Assembly: GCF_001517625.2 (NCBI RefSeq)
Contig: NZ_LN999823.1
Span: 1-47,831, forward strand
From: Clostridium sp. AT4
GTDB lineage: Bacteria; Bacillota; Clostridia; Lachnospirales; Lachnospiraceae
Reading direction: 5' to 3'
DNA length: 47,831 nt
Every line of letters starts with the position of its first letter. Within the stretch, counting starts at the first letter, position 1. The notes under the pieces are model-generated. The model searched no databases. It saw nothing but the letters and a program-made list of their open reading frames with translations, and had not been told where the DNA came from. Position numbers and translations under genes: made by a program. Below are positions 1 to 6,279 of the stretch, piece by piece.

Positions 1-60
<60 letters not shown>

Positions 61-258
61 AAAGTTGATTCTTATTCAAGATTACTTAGCTTGGCTAATG
101 TTATCTTTTACTTGGTTTTTGTTCTGAATTTTCTCAAATCCTAAGGTCTAAACCAAACCTTTTGAATTGTTAGAATTTTCAGGGTTTTACATACTGTTTA
201 ATCTTCAATTTTCAAGGAACTTCTTTGTTGTTTGACTTTTCGTCCGCAACGGTTATTT

Positions 259-287
259 ATTATAACCGATTGTTTTTCATTTGTCAA
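259..287 (-). promoter_or_regulatory. rRNA operon promoter P1
   Basis: On the minus strand, TTGACA (287-282) and TATAAT (264-259) are separated by exactly 17 bp. This is a perfect consensus sigma-A promoter about 200 nt upstream of the 16S gene. A/T-rich DNA upstream (288-330) is suitable as an UP element. Confidence 0.85.
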
Positions 288-363
288 CAACTTTTTTAAA
301 TTTATTTTGACATTTTTTAATGTCGTTTCTTTTGTGTTTCTGTCGTTCCCGACAGTGAAGATT

Positions 364-392
364 ATCTTACCAGATGTATTGCCAAATGTCAA
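364..392 (-). promoter_or_regulatory. rRNA operon promoter P2 (upstream tandem copy)
   Basis: TTGACA (392-387), 17 bp, TAAGAT (369-364) on the minus strand. The flanking sequence (GTCAACA followed by a T-run and AAATTTATTTT) repeats that of the downstream promoter about 105 bp away. Tandem promoters are typical of rrn operons. Confidence 0.7.
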
Positions 393-440
393 CAGTTTTT
401 TTAAATTTATTTTATTTTTTATTTTCCCCTTTATGAGGAT

Positions 441-474
441 GCCCAAACACGCTTGTATTATGCGTGATTTGGGC
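441..474 (-). terminator. hairpin downstream of the lyase gene
   Basis: GCCCAAA-CACGC pairs with GCGTG-ATTTGGGC around a 9-nt loop, just past the lyase stop codon. There is no clear U-run on either side, so it may be a weak terminator or an mRNA-protecting stem. Confidence 0.4.
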
Positions 475-488
475 TTGAATGAAGTCGA

Positions 489-1781
489 TTATTTTGACTG
501 GTGAGCCAGTGTATAGGCAGACACGCAATATACATTTACTGTTTTTCCGCTGCGGCTGTTAAAAAACACGCTGTCTCCTCTATGACTGTAAATTGGATGT
601 GGATGGGCATCCTGTCCCAGCCAGTCGCTTTTATGTTTACAGAGCGGAATCCATGTAAGACTGCCATCGTTCCAATTTGGTATTACTTTACTGATATATT
701 CTCCATCCTTCTTATGGGGATCAGGGCCATTATCCGTACTGTTTTCCCTCACCGCTTTTATTTCCCAGGGATATTTAAAATATCCGTCACATACTAGATT
801 TCCTTCATGATCCATTGTGAAATGTCCATAAGCATTATAATCATCCGGAAGGGCAATTTCCCAATAGCGTTCGGAAGCCAATTCATATTTTCCTACCATT
901 GCAGGACCATTTTCATAACCACCATGATAAATAATTGAGGAACCATCATCACTCCACATCTCATGGCAAACCCAGTCTCCTGCCTTGCGTTCATATCCTT
1001 TTGTATTTCCAAGCGTATCCTTTCCTTCCGTTCGGACCGGATAAAGCTGATCCAAGCGGTGATCATAGATCCAAATTCTCCTGATTCCGCAATCAAAGCT
1101 TGCCCATTCATGGTTATACATAATCAGCTCTGAATCAAGAGGATGAAACTGTACATGCGTAATCCAGCACAGAGGAATCTCCTTTTCGTAAAGAAGTGTC
1201 CCATTTTCTGTATCATAAACACAAAGATAGCTGCTTAAATGCTCCTGCTGCACTCTCCCATCTATATCGTAAGCAGGTCTTCGATCCAATCCTGTTCCCT
1301 CAGTGACAGGATCGAACTCCAGACAGCGACCGTCTGTCATGGGAACACACAAGCGTTTTCCGTCTCCGCTTATATGTGTAAATGCCGTTACACGGTTCTC
1401 AGGCACCTGTGCGAGTATCTTTCTGTTTCCGCTCCGTTCTGTCTTATAAATCATATTATCCTGTATGTAATACACAACTTCCCGTTTATAATCCAGACAC
1501 ACGCTGGCCTTTCCCAATCCCTCTCCAGGAGTTCCGTCAAAGTAAACGTAGCTCTTTAAAATTCCTTTATGATTATCTGTTAAATACGTTTCTTCTCCTG
1601 TAACCAAATCTCTCACGATCACATTGGGAGAGCCGGTCTTATCGCTGATCATATAAACCCTTTCACCATCCTCAGACAGCGATGAACAGGTAAAATAAAG
1701 CAGCTGCGTATTAAATATCTCTCGATCCCGCGGATCACTCACCAACATTCTTCCGTTTAACTGTGATTCGATCATATTCAT
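489..1781 (-). CDS. oligogalacturonate lyase-like protein (PL22-type beta-propeller)
   Basis: A 430-aa protein resembling polysaccharide lyase family 22. These cytoplasmic seven-bladed propellers cleave short unsaturated oligogalacturonides at the end of pectin breakdown. Family-type motifs are visible: a YNHEW segment after HPLDSELIM (about residue 220), CHEMW-DDG (about 273) and DAHPHP-YS--GD (about 392), whose His residues would coordinate the catalytic metal. No signal peptide is seen. The start has GGAGG just upstream, and a TGGTATAAT extended -10 lies at 1925-1930. It is an ordinary chromosomal gene outside the mobile elements. Substrate specificity is inferred from the family. Confidence 0.75.
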   Translation of the reverse strand: MNMIESQLNGRMLVSDPRDREIFNTQLLYFTCSSLSEDGERVYMISDKTGSPNVIVRDLVTGEETYLTDNHKGILKSYVYFDGTPGEGLGKASVCLDYKREVVYYIQDNMIYKTERSGNRKILAQVPENRVTAFTHISGDGKRLCVPMTDGRCLEFDPVTEGTGLDRRPAYDIDGRVQQEHLSSYLCVYDTENGTLLYEKEIPLCWITHVQFHPLDSELIMYNHEWASFDCGIRRIWIYDHRLDQLYPVRTEGKDTLGNTKGYERKAGDWVCHEMWSDDGSSIIYHGGYENGPAMVGKYELASERYWEIALPDDYNAYGHFTMDHEGNLVCDGYFKYPWEIKAVRENSTDNGPDPHKKDGEYISKVIPNWNDGSLTWIPLCKHKSDWLGQDAHPHPIYSHRGDSVFFNSRSGKTVNVYCVSAYTLAHQSK

Positions 1782-1924
1782 GCCTCCTCCTTAACTGTTA
1801 GCTTAATTCAATATTACCACTTCGTCTCCAGAAACTCGGTATAGGCAGTAAATTACACCTTACCTGACATGAGTTTCCTTCCAAATTCAATCTGATTACA
1901 AAAGCAAACAGAACTATTTAATAA

Positions 1925-1933
1925 ATTATACCA
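1925..1933 (-). promoter_or_regulatory. extended -10 promoter, probably for the lyase gene
   Basis: TGG-TATAAT reads on the minus strand about 145 nt upstream of the lyase start. No good -35 hexamer is visible (ATGTCA at the expected distance), as is usual for extended -10 promoters. Confidence 0.4.
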
Positions 1934-1970
1934 CACTTTTGTACCTCTGACATAAAACAGAACACTTATA

Positions 1971-2054
1971 TTGTCTACAATTGTCTACCGATTTTTAGAG
2001 AACGCAAAAGGCCGGAACCCTCGAAAAATCAAGCAATTCCAGCCATAAAAAAAA
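1971..2054. other. relic of the right end of a third integrated element
   Basis: TTGTCTACAATTGTCTACC (1971-1989) is a tandem TGTCTAC repeat placed 83 bp from the att core, followed by a hairpin (2012-2044) and an A-run. The intact right end of element 2 has the same order and spacing: repeat at 47671-47690, hairpin at 47711-47740, A-run, core at 47755 (84 bp). No integrase gene lies to its left. I read it as the end left after an older related element was deleted. Confidence 0.55.
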
Positions 2055-2074
2055 GCGCGAGACGGGATTCGAAC
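2051..2074. repeat. prophage attachment site, left copy (attL)
   Basis: AAAAGCGCGAGACGGGATTC followed by GAAC. The same 24 bp recurs at 41336-41359, and 20 bp of it match the T-arm and acceptor stem of the tRNA-Gly gene at 47755-47774. Homology breaks immediately to the right of the core, as expected for an integrase crossover region. Confidence 0.9.
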
Positions 2075-2199
2075 CCCTAAGATTATGCATCCAAAAACCG
2101 CTTAAATCCAAGATTCCTTATAAATGCGTTGTTTCCTTATTATAATATATTCAAATTTTGTGGTTAATAATACAATTTATAGCAGTATTTTAACTACTA

Positions 2200-2225
2200 T
2201 GCAACACGAAAATGCAACACGAAAA
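2200..2225. repeat. integrase arm-type sites, left prophage arm
   Basis: Two direct copies of TGCAACACGAAA (2200-2211 and 2213-2224). The same motif occurs as TGCAACACGAAA plus a variant at 41281-41310 beside the other att site, inside the last codons of the integrase gene. Paired arm sites on both sides are typical of tyrosine recombinase attP regions. Confidence 0.75.
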
Positions 2226-2250
2226 ACAATGGGATTTAGATATAGGGATA

Positions 2251-2279
2251 TTGCATTTCAGAATTGCATATGCTATAAT
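2251..2279 (+). promoter_or_regulatory. promoter of the small antisense RNA
   Basis: TTGCAT (2251-2256), 17 bp, TATAAT (2274-2279): near-consensus and on the strand opposite to the late genes. Predicted start near 2286. Confidence 0.75.
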
Positions 2280-2285
2280 GCCAAT

Positions 2286-2374
2286 AGGCAAAAAGGTGAC
2301 GATTAGTCCAACAGAACAAAGAGCGAAGCCCCCAACCGTGTTGCACCACAGTTGAGGGCTTCTTCTTTTCTTTT
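2286..2374 (+). ncRNA. putative antisense antitoxin RNA of a par/Fst-like locus
   Basis: A roughly 90-nt transcript is predicted from a near-consensus promoter to a strong hairpin plus T-rich tract (2325-2374). No convincing ORF lies inside. Its 5' part (2290-2302, AAAAAGGTGACGA) is an exact copy of 2475-2487 and is therefore complementary to codons 4-8 of the convergent toxin mRNA. Its 3' hairpin is complementary to the 3' end of that mRNA. Convergent transcripts, shared terminator and a short repeat at the toxin start are the layout of par/Fst type I systems. The existence of the RNA is inferred. Confidence 0.55.
2325..2374. terminator. shared terminator between toxin and antisense RNA
   Basis: GAAGCCCCCAAC (2325-2336) pairs with GTTGAGGGCTTC (2351-2362). 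On the plus strand it is followed by TTCTTTTCTTTT. On the minus strand only a weaker U-rich stretch follows, so it may act in both directions with different strength. Confidence 0.75.
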
Positions 2375-2397
2375 ATACTGGCAAAGCACCCAGTAGG

Positions 2398-2496
2398 CTA
2401 TTTGTTGTCCTTATCTTTTCTGTCCAGCCATTTGCAGACGAGGTGGCAAACCACGCCTGCCGCGACAGTGACGAAAAAGGTGACGAAAACTTCCAT
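2398..2496 (-). CDS. small hydrophobic peptide, candidate type I toxin (Fst/holin-like)
   Basis: A 32-aa peptide with a strong GGAGGAGGTG ribosome binding site. Residues 2-21 form one hydrophobic segment (FVTFFVTVAAGVV core), followed by CKWLDRKDKDNK, a charged tail. One membrane helix with a W-L-D charged end is the plan of Fst-family type I toxins, which insert in the membrane and disturb nucleoid and membrane function. An antisense RNA converges on it (2286-2374) and shares its terminator and a 13-nt repeat at codons 4-8. It lies past the lysis genes, between Rha and attL, where lysogenic conversion genes are often found. Toxicity is inferred, not shown. Confidence 0.65.
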   Translation of the reverse strand: MEVFVTFFVTVAAGVVCHLVCKWLDRKDKDNK

Positions 2497-2542
2497 CAAA
2501 ACACCTCCTCCCGTTGCCAGGTGTCGGTAGGACAACATCCAG

Positions 2543-2551
2543 ATTATACCA
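2543..2551 (-). promoter_or_regulatory. extended -10 promoter of the small toxin gene
   Basis: TGG-TATAAT on the minus strand, about 45 nt upstream of the toxin start. The predicted mRNA runs from about 2536 to the shared hairpin near 2325. The -35 region is poor. The stretch 2552-2709 holds nothing else I can identify. Confidence 0.5.
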
Positions 2552-2709
2552 TAACCGCTTTTACTTTGCCATATATTTTTTACTCAATGAGCCCCGGCCA
2601 CCGCAGCGCCCCATCCTGATCAGGCGTCAGTCTGACAGAATAAATCGACGTCTGGGTGCAAAGGATAACAATACAATTTTCCTTCTGTGGCGGAAACTCC
2701 CACAGTGCT

Positions 2710-3372
2710 TTAACCAGCCAGCATCCTCACGGAGTTTTCCTGGATGAAGCCCTTGATCTGGTCATATCCCCAGCCGCAGTTTATGAGGCTGCTCACCAGC
2801 ATCTCCATAGATTCAATCTGTTTCAGTTCATCCGCTGTCACATATTCCCGAATACTTCCTTTCCTCTTCACCCCATAGTGCTCCTGGAGCTCCTTCATGG
2901 TCTTTCCAAAGATAGTCTTATAGATGAGCTTGGTATAGTTGGGATACATGAATTTCTTATGAGGACTGTCAGTCACTTTCATTTTTATGGTATCGGTCAG
3001 GATATGGCGGACAATAATTCCCTTGTCCCTTTCAATCTGCCACTGTTGCCGTTCTGTATAGATTCTCTTGAGTTCTTTTCCCATAGTATTGAAAGCTTTG
3101 ATATAGTCCAGTTTCCATCTTAAAGCTTTCTCGCCTGTAAATCCCATAGCAAGCAATGAAAATCCATCTCTGTCCATTTCATACATAGGATATTCTTTTC
3201 CACGGTTTTTGTATGTAGTCAGGGTGAAAAAACTGGCTGCCGAATTTTCGGCCGTGAGATTTCTAATAGCGTCCAATACATGCCTGTGTTCTTTCTCAAA
3301 ATGCTCTGCCACTTTAAGGCTTGTGGTAATCAATCTTTCTTCATATCTTTTCCCGGTAATTTCTACTAACAT
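2710..3372 (-). CDS. Rha family phage regulatory protein
   Basis: About 220 aa. The N-terminal part (about residues 10-100) matches the pRha pattern: ITTSLKVAEHFEKEHRHVL (DNA-binding N-domain) and the Y-MDRDGFSLLAMGFTGEKA motif. Rha proteins are phage regulators that interfere with infection in hosts lacking integration host factor; the exact role here is unknown. I use the ATG at 3372 because a GGAAGG site lies 9 nt upstream; an ATG at 3381 abuts that site. It sits after the lysis genes behind a terminator, so it is likely expressed on its own. Confidence 0.8.
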   Translation of the reverse strand: MLVEITGKRYEERLITTSLKVAEHFEKEHRHVLDAIRNLTAENSAASFFTLTTYKNRGKEYPMYEMDRDGFSLLAMGFTGEKALRWKLDYIKAFNTMGKELKRIYTERQQWQIERDKGIIVRHILTDTIKMKVTDSPHKKFMYPNYTKLIYKTIFGKTMKELQEHYGVKRKGSIREYVTADELKQIESMEMLVSSLINCGWGYDQIKGFIQENSVRMLAG

Positions 3373-3407
3373 AAACTCCATCCTTCCTATGTGTTTATTT
3401 TTCGTAC

Positions 3408-3437
3408 AATAAAAGCCCTGGGAAACATCCCAAGGCT
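3408..3437 (-). terminator. terminator of the late lysis operon
   Basis: On the minus strand AGCCTTGGGA pairs with TCCCAGGGCT (10 bp, loop TGTT) and is followed by TTTTATT. It lies about 30 nt past the amidase stop and separates it from rha. Confidence 0.85.
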
Positions 3438-3468
3438 GAACATTCCATATTCACTTGTTTGATCCGGT

Positions 3469-4203
3469 TTAAAACTCACCCGGCCCCTGTACCCCGCTGG
3501 CGTCAGTTACATACAAGGCACATTCCAATGGGTGGCCTGCCGCCGGCTCAAAATAATACCACTTCCCATCGATCTGATGCCAGTCCGTTAATGCGTAGCC
3601 ATCCTGATTAAAATAATACTTGTGATGGTTAATCACCTGCCAGCAGGACTTATAATAGGTGTGGGGCGTGTCTGCGTACCACCATCCGTTACTGTCATGG
3701 TGCCAGCCTGTCGCATATGTAGGCTGATTCAGGGCCGCCTTGAAATCCGTCCATAGCTGCGGCTGATCCAGCATCTTACGGGGGCAATGTTTACGCTTAG
3801 CATCATAGTGCCGGATCACATGGTCGGCATCAATCTCCAGCTCTGCCATGATCTGCCTTACCAGCTCAATGCAGTTTGCCCGGGCCTGATCGTAATCCGA
3901 GTCCGGATTGACGCAGATCTCAATGTTTATACTGTTGGTATTGGTAACTCCGGCTACCAGAGGCGTACCGTATTGTTTACCCACGGCATAAGCCCCATCC
4001 TTATAATCCAACGTCTGCACTGCCACCGTATCGTCCACATACCAGTGGACCGATGTAGAGAGGTTACCGTTTCGATGGGCTTCGGCGTGTTTAAGTGCTC
4101 CGGCACCTTTTTTGTAATTATCTGTCTCATGGATCACAATCCATGCTGGACGGTTTTGACCTGCATAACAATTTATCTGCTTAATCTCTTTTCGTATCTC
4201 CAT
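3469..4203 (-). CDS. endolysin: N-acetylmuramoyl-L-alanine amidase with cell-wall-binding repeats
   Basis: A 244-aa endolysin. Residues 1-155 form an Amidase_2 (T7 lysozyme/PGRP) fold. WIVIHET supplies the first zinc His, SVHWYVDD a second conserved His, and HYDAKRKHCPRKM the last zinc ligands. It cleaves the bond between MurNAc and L-Ala in peptidoglycan. The C-terminal 85 residues carry Trp/Tyr-rich CW_1-like repeats (NGWWYAD, KYYFNQDG, GKWYYFE) that bind the wall. The frame stays open to 4371, but the ATG at 4203 has GGAGG 6 nt upstream and follows a terminator, so it is preferred. No signal peptide, so export depends on the holin. Confidence 0.92.
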   Translation of the reverse strand: MEIRKEIKQINCYAGQNRPAWIVIHETDNYKKGAGALKHAEAHRNGNLSTSVHWYVDDTVAVQTLDYKDGAYAVGKQYGTPLVAGVTNTNSINIEICVNPDSDYDQARANCIELVRQIMAELEIDADHVIRHYDAKRKHCPRKMLDQPQLWTDFKAALNQPTYATGWHHDSNGWWYADTPHTYYKSCWQVINHHKYYFNQDGYALTDWHQIDGKWYYFEPAAGHPLECALYVTDASGVQGPGEF

Positions 4204-4216
4204 ATCTGCCTCCAAA

Positions 4217-4249
4217 TTAAAAAAAGGCCCCAAGATACTCCCAGGGCCT
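4217..4249 (-). terminator. intrinsic terminator between the acidic small protein and the endolysin
   Basis: On the minus strand AGGCCC pairs with GGGCCT and is followed by seven Ts, 24 nt past the stop codon of the small upstream gene. It may reduce transcription into the endolysin gene. Confidence 0.75.
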
Positions 4250-4257
4250 GTCTGCGT

Positions 4258-4269
4258 TGCGACGTCGCA
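4258..4269. repeat. TGCGACGTCGCA palindrome, copy 1
   Basis: Perfect 12-bp palindrome between the stop codon of the 67-aa gene and its terminator. Identical copies lie at 17982, 28594 and 29050. Confidence 0.7.
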
Positions 4270-4273
4270 CAGC

Positions 4274-4477
4274 TTACTCCTCGCTGTCATCCACGCCGTT
4301 ATTGTTGCGGTCAGATGGGCCACCCACCCCACTCTGATGCTTGTCCGGATGCGGTACATCACACGGGGCATCGTACAGATACGGTGTCGGCTGTTTGGGC
4401 TGCAGATCTGGGCCTGCGTTTACGTATCCTCCCATCCCTGGAATTTTGTCCTGATGTTTGCCTGTTAAATTTGCCAT
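4274..4477 (-). CDS. small conserved phage protein with a Ca-binding-like DxNxNGxxDxxE loop
   Basis: A 67-aa protein of unknown function just upstream of the endolysin. The N-terminal part is rich in Pro/Gly (GMGGYVNAG, QPKQPTPYLY). The end reads SDRNNNGVDDSEE, which fits the 12-residue acidic calcium loop of EF-hand or thrombospondin-3 repeats; this is a pattern match only. No signal peptide or membrane segment. GAGAGG precedes the start. The position between holin and amidase suggests a late accessory function. Confidence 0.65.
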   Translation of the reverse strand: MANLTGKHQDKIPGMGGYVNAGPDLQPKQPTPYLYDAPCDVPHPDKHQSGVGGPSDRNNNGVDDSEE

Positions 4478-4569
4478 ATTTTCTTATCCTCTCTTTCTTC
4501 TAAATGCTGTATAGTAGTTACTTTCTGGTTCTAACCCTGACCAGATCGGGAGATAGATGGATCACCTCC

Positions 4570-5046
4570 TTATAAATTCCCACTGTCGCCGTTTTTATCT
4601 TCTTCTGGGATTTCTGTCGCAGTCTCAATCTTCCGTTTTACAAACCTCAGAACGGGGCTCAGAATCGGAATAACAAGCCCTGTAGCTTCACAATTTTCCG
4701 TAATGCTAATCAGTTCATTAACAACCAACCAGGAGGCAACCATGGCCGCAAACAGCAATGGAAACTGCATCTCGATGTGGAGCGTAGCAGTTACATAAGA
4801 TATCATGCAGTCAATTCCAAAACCGACAAAAATAAGTATGTACATCATTACCTTTTTGACGATTCCCGTAATTGATTTTTTGCTTGTGATCTTTTCACCG
4901 TTCACTTTCGAGGCCGCCAGCCCTGTAAAATAGTCAATAATGTTACAAGGGATAAGCAATGCCAGAGGTACTGCCAAAATTCCAAAGAAACTAAAAAATG
5001 CGCCTGCGGCGGCGCTAATTACATATTCAAATGATTTCTCTTTCAT
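4570..5046 (-). CDS. phage holin (toxin secretion/phage lysis holin family)
   Basis: 158 aa with hydrophobic segments at about residues 9-34 (AAAGAFFSFFGILAVPLALLI), 66-90 (VMMYILIFVGFGIDCMI) and 98-113 (LLFAAMVASWLVV), and a charged C-terminal tail (EIPEEDKNGD). The DYFTGLAASK stretch after the first helix and a conserved NELISI..N segment match the phage_holin_4 family. It would form membrane lesions that release the amidase at the end of the lytic cycle. The two genes are in lysis-cassette order. Confidence 0.88.
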   Translation of the reverse strand: MKEKSFEYVISAAAGAFFSFFGILAVPLALLIPCNIIDYFTGLAASKVNGEKITSKKSITGIVKKVMMYILIFVGFGIDCMISYVTATLHIEMQFPLLFAAMVASWLVVNELISITENCEATGLVIPILSPVLRFVKRKIETATEIPEEDKNGDSGNL

Positions 5047-5063
5047 TCTCTCACCTCATTTTC

Positions 5064-5177
5064 TTAATCTTCCGGATTCTGCTGTAACCATAACTCTGTT
5101 TTTGCCCGCCACAGTTTCGGTACCTCTTCCACGCTCATAAGCCCGGCACGAATCCGATTGCCATAGAAAGCTGCCAT
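5064..5177 (-). CDS. xkdX: XkdX family small phage protein
   Basis: 37 aa, MAAFYGNRIRAGLMSVEEVP onwards. The W--KTE-WL end and the Y--I-AGL-SVE-VP core are characteristic of XkdX-family proteins, which are found after tail-fibre genes in Firmicutes phages and PBSX. Function unknown. The ATG at 5177 overlaps the stop of the preceding gene (TAATG), indicating translational coupling. Confidence 0.8.
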   Translation of the reverse strand: MAAFYGNRIRAGLMSVEEVPKLWRAKTELWLQQNPED

Positions 5178-5566
5178 TATACCTCACCTCCCTCTATCTG
5201 TTCTGCGAGCAGGCTGGATACTTCTCCAAGATCAACAATGGCTTCGTCCTGGATTGCCTGACCTGCCTCCACGTTATCCAGGCGTTTCTCCACCTCTGTC
5301 TTCTCCCGTAAGCAATATTTGGTAATTACTGTCCCGTCTGCCGCCACTACAGAAGTTTCGGACACCAGTACCAAATCCTTATAGGTTCCAACTGTCAATC
5401 CGACTCCGTTCTGAATTTTCACTTCTGCCAGATTCTCCCCTGTCAGTTTCTCCCAGGTCTTTAACATTTCTGCTTTGTTTAATGCAGCTACCTGAATTGC
5501 ACCAAGGGATGCTCCTGCCTCCAGTTCTACAGCAGTTCCGTCCTTTAAAATCATTGTATCTTTCAT
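5177..5566 (-). CDS. conserved phage protein of the tail-fibre/lysis interval
   Basis: 129 aa, not recognised with certainty. The N-terminal half looks like a small beta-rich domain (MILKDGTAVELEAGASLGAI, then VKIQNGVGLTVGTYKDLVL). The C-terminal part (about residues 90-125, EVEKRLDNVEAGQAIQDEAI...EVSSLLAEQ) predicts a short coiled coil. Such genes commonly lie between the receptor-binding proteins and XkdX/holin in clostridial siphoviruses. It could be a baseplate accessory or fibre assembly factor; that is inference from position. Confidence 0.6.
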   Translation of the reverse strand: MKDTMILKDGTAVELEAGASLGAIQVAALNKAEMLKTWEKLTGENLAEVKIQNGVGLTVGTYKDLVLVSETSVVAADGTVITKYCLREKTEVEKRLDNVEAGQAIQDEAIVDLGEVSSLLAEQIEGGEV

Positions 5567-5597
5567 TTTATAGTCCTTTCCGCCTCTATAAAGGCAT

Positions 5598-5621
5598 AAA
5601 AATAAGCCCTTAATCGGGCCT
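5598..5621 (-). terminator. terminator-like hairpin after the fibre locus
   Basis: On the minus strand AGGCCC pairs with GGGCTT (with a G-U pair) and is followed by ATTTTTAT. It lies just outside the predicted invertible segment, so it would follow whichever fibre end is in place. Confidence 0.5.
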
Positions 5622-5925
5622 GTTTACAGGTTACTCTACTTCACAAAATAGCAATTTAAAATCTGCACTCATATTAAAAAATAGCGAGCCACTATCGGGA
5701 ACTGTAGAAGGGATATCATCAGTTACCATACCGCACAATGTCGCAACTCCGAGCGGCTATATATTGGTAGGTGGCTTTTCTAGGGTGACTGGAAATCAAG
5801 CTCTATTAATCAGGGCTTTCACAGAAAGTAGCGTTTCAATTGCAAATATCAGTAATACATCGATCAAATTTAATTCTGTTAGTATCTCATTACTATTTGC
5901 AAAGAAGAGCTTAATGGGCCTATAG
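5614..5925 (+). pseudogene. silent alternative tail-fibre tip (start-less open frame, opposite strand)
   Basis: An open frame on the plus strand runs from after TAA (5611-5613) to TAG (5923-5925), 103 codons, with no ATG before its last few codons and no ribosome binding site. From QNSN (5644-5655) it encodes 89 residues of beta-rich sequence with IPHNVATPSGYILVGGF and SVSISLLFAKK, typical of a fibre tip. The active fibre gene on the other strand has the identical, in-frame QNSN site (6278-6267). Swapping the segment would give a 427-aa fibre with this tip. I read it as a stored cassette rather than a dead gene. Confidence 0.65.
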
Positions 5926-6279
5926 AGGCTATATAGTCATCTTACTGACCAACTAGCAGAAGCGTACCATATTCCCGGGGTTGCGGCTTGTTCAGTTGCA
6001 CGAATCCCCTTTTGTTCTACATATGCACAAAACGTTTTATTCTCATCTGCATTATTGAATAATAAGAAACCTGCACTATGGATTGGGAGAAATTCAGAAG
6101 GTATTTCTTTAGTAAATGTCTGAGTTCTTTGTATTCCGTTTGATCCGACATTAAGTATAGCATAAACAGTAACTTGATGACCTAACCTCATCCAGTTTCC
6201 ACTTAAGGCTGCAACATTCGCATCAAGTGTTAATGTAGATGTATCCAAAGTTTTCTCAAATGTGATATTGCTATTTTGT
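5643..6279. mobile_element. predicted invertible DNA segment in the tail-fibre gene
   Basis: ACAAAATAGCAAT (5643-5655) has its exact inverted copy at 6267-6279. Extending outward gives 17/20 identity (5636-5655 against 6286-6267). Both copies keep the reading frame through codons CAA-AAT-AGC-AAT, one in the expressed fibre gene and one at the head of the start-less plus-strand frame. No invertase gene is near; the prophage encodes only the att integrase. Confidence 0.55.

Noticed and set aside
232-504. Open frames opposite the rRNA promoter region
   Set aside because: Low-complexity frames with no ribosome binding site; the DNA is explained by tandem rRNA promoters.
4204-4371. 56-residue N-terminal extension of the endolysin
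   Set aside because: It would run through a strong terminator and the previous gene; the ATG at 4203 has a good ribosome binding site and begins at the amidase domain.
5614-5925. Plus-strand open frame as an ordinary independent gene
   Set aside because: It has no start codon at a useful position and no ribosome binding site, and its frame is anchored on the repeat shared with the fibre gene.
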